Source of the DNA: an archaeon
Lineage (GTDB): Archaea; Nanobdellota; Nanobdellia; Pacearchaeales; GW2011-AR1
NCBI GenBank assembly: GCA_027318675.1
Contig: DAHVOT010000009.1
Coordinates: forward strand, 1-21,048
Direction: 5' to 3'
DNA: 21,048 nt
Below are positions 19,946 through 21,048 of this stretch, in pieces. Made by a program: the position numbers and the translations under genes. A model generated the notes under the pieces. That model was not told where the DNA came from, searched no databases, and was given only the letters and a program-made list of their open reading frames with translations. Every line of letters starts with the position of its first letter. Position 1 is the stretch's first letter.

Positions 19946-20626
19946 TTAATTTCCTTGAAATTCAAGAACAAGCAAACCTTTTGAAAATTCATAACCTACT
20001 ATAGGCAAGTTTAATGGTATTGATTTTGAATAAGCTTTTTCTTCTCCAATCGCCTTTAATTCTATGCTGCTTTCTAATGGAGTTATTGTTATATTTTCTA
20101 TTGATTCGACTCCAGGAATTTCTATTTCATAAATTATTTTATCAGCAATTCTTCTTAATTCTGTTTTTGGTTCTTTTTTATGTAACTTCGAGAATTTTTT
20201 TATTTGTTCATCTGAAAATTTCTTGAATTTTAATTGTGTGGATTTTTGTTTTTCTTTTTTTGCTTCTTCTGGTTTTTGTATTCCATTATTCAAATCTACC
20301 TCTTTTCCGTTTATCATTAATCTTATTTTTGCTTTAGGGAAAGAATTATTTGGTGAAGCTTGCTTGGACATTTTCATTTCTTTTTCCATTTCTTTTTCAA
20401 GCATTTTCATTGTATGAGAAATCATTTTATTCATGAACCCTCCCCCTATTCCTCCAAGCAAAGAGTTGGAAAACATATCTATTTCTGGAGAAGAGTCGTT
20501 TTCTCCTAACATCCCAAAATCTTGTTTTTTTCTTTTATTGCTTAAAGGAAAACCACAACTAGGACAAAAGTTGTTTCCTTTGCTGGTTTTTCTTCCACAT
20601 CTTTGACAAGTTTTTTTCGAGAACAT
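19946..20626 (-). CDS. zinc-ribbon protein with C-terminal Hsp20/CS-like domain
   Basis: 226 residues. The N-terminus has a four-cysteine zinc ribbon, CQRCGRKTSKGNNFCPSC (7-24). A glycine- and methionine-rich stretch (50-90: NSLLGGIGGGF, then MLEKEMEKEMKMSK) is likely flexible or amphipathic, and a lysine-rich linker follows (116-150). Residues 155-226 look like an alpha-crystallin/CS beta-sandwich: ADKIIYEIEIPGVESIENIT (161-180), IELKAIGEEKAYSKSIPL (188-205) and GLLVLEF (217-223). A small-heat-shock-like chaperone or an adaptor guided by the zinc ribbon is plausible; neither is shown. TATA-like CCTTTTAAAAC at 20647-20657 is 26 bases before the ATG. tRNA-Ile lies 46 bases downstream on the same strand. 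Confidence 0.82.
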   Translation of the reverse strand: MFSKKTCQRCGRKTSKGNNFCPSCGFPLSNKRKKQDFGMLGENDSSPEIDMFSNSLLGGIGGGFMNKMISHTMKMLEKEMEKEMKMSKQASPNNSFPKAKIRLMINGKEVDLNNGIQKPEEAKKEKQKSTQLKFKKFSDEQIKKFSKLHKKEPKTELRRIADKIIYEIEIPGVESIENITITPLESSIELKAIGEEKAYSKSIPLNLPIVGYEFSKGLLVLEFQGN

Positions 20627-20646
20627 ATTTCTTTTATAGAAGATTT

Positions 20647-20657
20647 GTTTTAAAAGG
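20647..20657 (-). promoter_or_regulatory. TATA box of the zinc-ribbon/Hsp20-like gene
   Basis: CCTTTTAAAAC on the minus strand, centred 26 bases before ATG 20626; part of a divergent pair with the gene at 20718. Confidence 0.55.
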
Positions 20658-20687
20658 TTTATGTATAATATATTTTAGAATAATAAT

Positions 20688-20699
20688 GATTATATATCT
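20688..20699 (+). promoter_or_regulatory. TATA box of the gene at 20718
   Basis: GATTATATATCT centred 24 bases before ATG 20718. Confidence 0.6.
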
Positions 20700-20717
20700 A
20701 GGTTTTTATTTGTTTTT

Positions 20718-21048
20718 ATGGCAGAAGAGAAAAAGAAGAAACCTAAAATGATAAAAGAGATACCTTTGGAATCTGCACATCTTAGGTGGAATGTTGAAAA
20801 ATCTGAAGATAATTTTTATATGGATGTTCCTCTTGCAAGATATTATCTTGCAATCGTGGATAAAAGAGACGCTTATAGAAAAGAATTAGCAGATAAGATA
20901 ATTAATACTATAACAGAAAAAGGTTTTTCTGTTTTACCAGTTGGGAGTTCTTTTGAGCTTCAAGTTAAAAAAGGAGAATATGGGCTATTATTTTTGGTAT
21001 ATGATACACTCTTTAAACCTGATGATTTGAAGCTTGGAAATTTGAATA
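20718..21048 (+). CDS. hypothetical protein, 5' part only
   Basis: Open from ATG 20718 to the window edge (110 codons, no stop). It begins with a lysine-rich tail (MAEEKKKKPKMIKEIPLESA), then what looks like an alpha/beta domain: strand (NFYMDVPLARYYLAIVD), helix (RDAYRKELADKIINTITEKG), strands FSVLPVGSSFELQV and YGLLFLVYDTLF. I do not recognise the family. The start is fixed by the TATA box 24 bases upstream, and the gene is divergent from the zinc-ribbon/Hsp20-like gene. Confidence 0.75.
   Translation, partial: MAEEKKKKPKMIKEIPLESAHLRWNVEKSEDNFYMDVPLARYYLAIVDKRDAYRKELADKIINTITEKGFSVLPVGSSFELQVKKGEYGLLFLVYDTLFKPDDLKLGNLN

Noticed and set aside
1..21048. CRISPR array, insertion sequence, prophage or rRNA gene
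   Set aside because: No spaced repeats, transposase, phage gene or rRNA-like stretch was seen on either strand.

Overview
The window looks like a slice of an AT-rich archaeal genome. Every core information-processing gene in it is of the archaeal type: MCM helicase, TBP, aIF1A, aIF2-beta, L15e, an ATP-dependent DNA ligase, an RPA-like OB-fold protein, a Dim2-like KH protein and Taw3/TYW3. One tRNA gene carries a canonical archaeal bulge-helix-bulge intron. Very low G+C, small genes, tight packing, cysteine-rich surface proteins and a bacterial-type MnmA suggest a DPANN lineage such as Woesearchaeota or Pacearchaeota; that placement is inference. Rubrerythrin next to a two-iron superoxide reductase suggests an anaerobic or microaerophilic life. 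I see no phage, insertion sequence, CRISPR or rRNA gene, and no gene-free stretch over 300 bases.

Layout. 1-1266: the 3' end of taw3/tyw3 and two genes of unknown function. 1372-2592: ftsZ with a TATA box, a 20-codon upstream ORF, a strong Shine-Dalgarno site and a hairpin terminator. 2662-3884: two small unknown genes around a nitroreductase. 3895-5768: mnmA, tRNA-Asn(GTT) and the KH-domain protein. 5802-7322: a 506-residue pilin-like protein with about fifty cysteines. 7368-9187: aIF1A, a small wHTH-like gene, DUF424, a DUF5679-type zinc ribbon and aIF2-beta. 9248-10133: a small unknown gene and a candidate PD-(D/E)XK nuclease. 10186-13561: the RPA-like protein, MCM and TBP. 13633-17074: a membrane-anchored AlbA_2/Schlafen-like protein, a thrombospondin-like membrane protein and DNA ligase. 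17113-18081: superoxide reductase and rubrerythrin. 18113-21048: an unknown gene, L15e, dUTPase, intron-containing tRNA-Ile(GAT), a zinc-ribbon/Hsp20-like protein and the start of an unknown gene.

Expression logic. Almost every gene has a TATA-like element centred 24-30 bases before its start codon, so most mRNAs are probably leaderless. The clear exceptions are ftsZ and the DUF5679 gene, which have 5' leaders with strong Shine-Dalgarno sites; the RPA gene is a weaker case. For ftsZ the predicted transcription start falls on the ATG of the short upstream ORF, which overlaps the ftsZ start. This is the most testable regulatory feature here. The least explained proteins are the cysteine-rich pilin-like protein, the orphan nuclease candidate and the membrane AlbA_2 protein.
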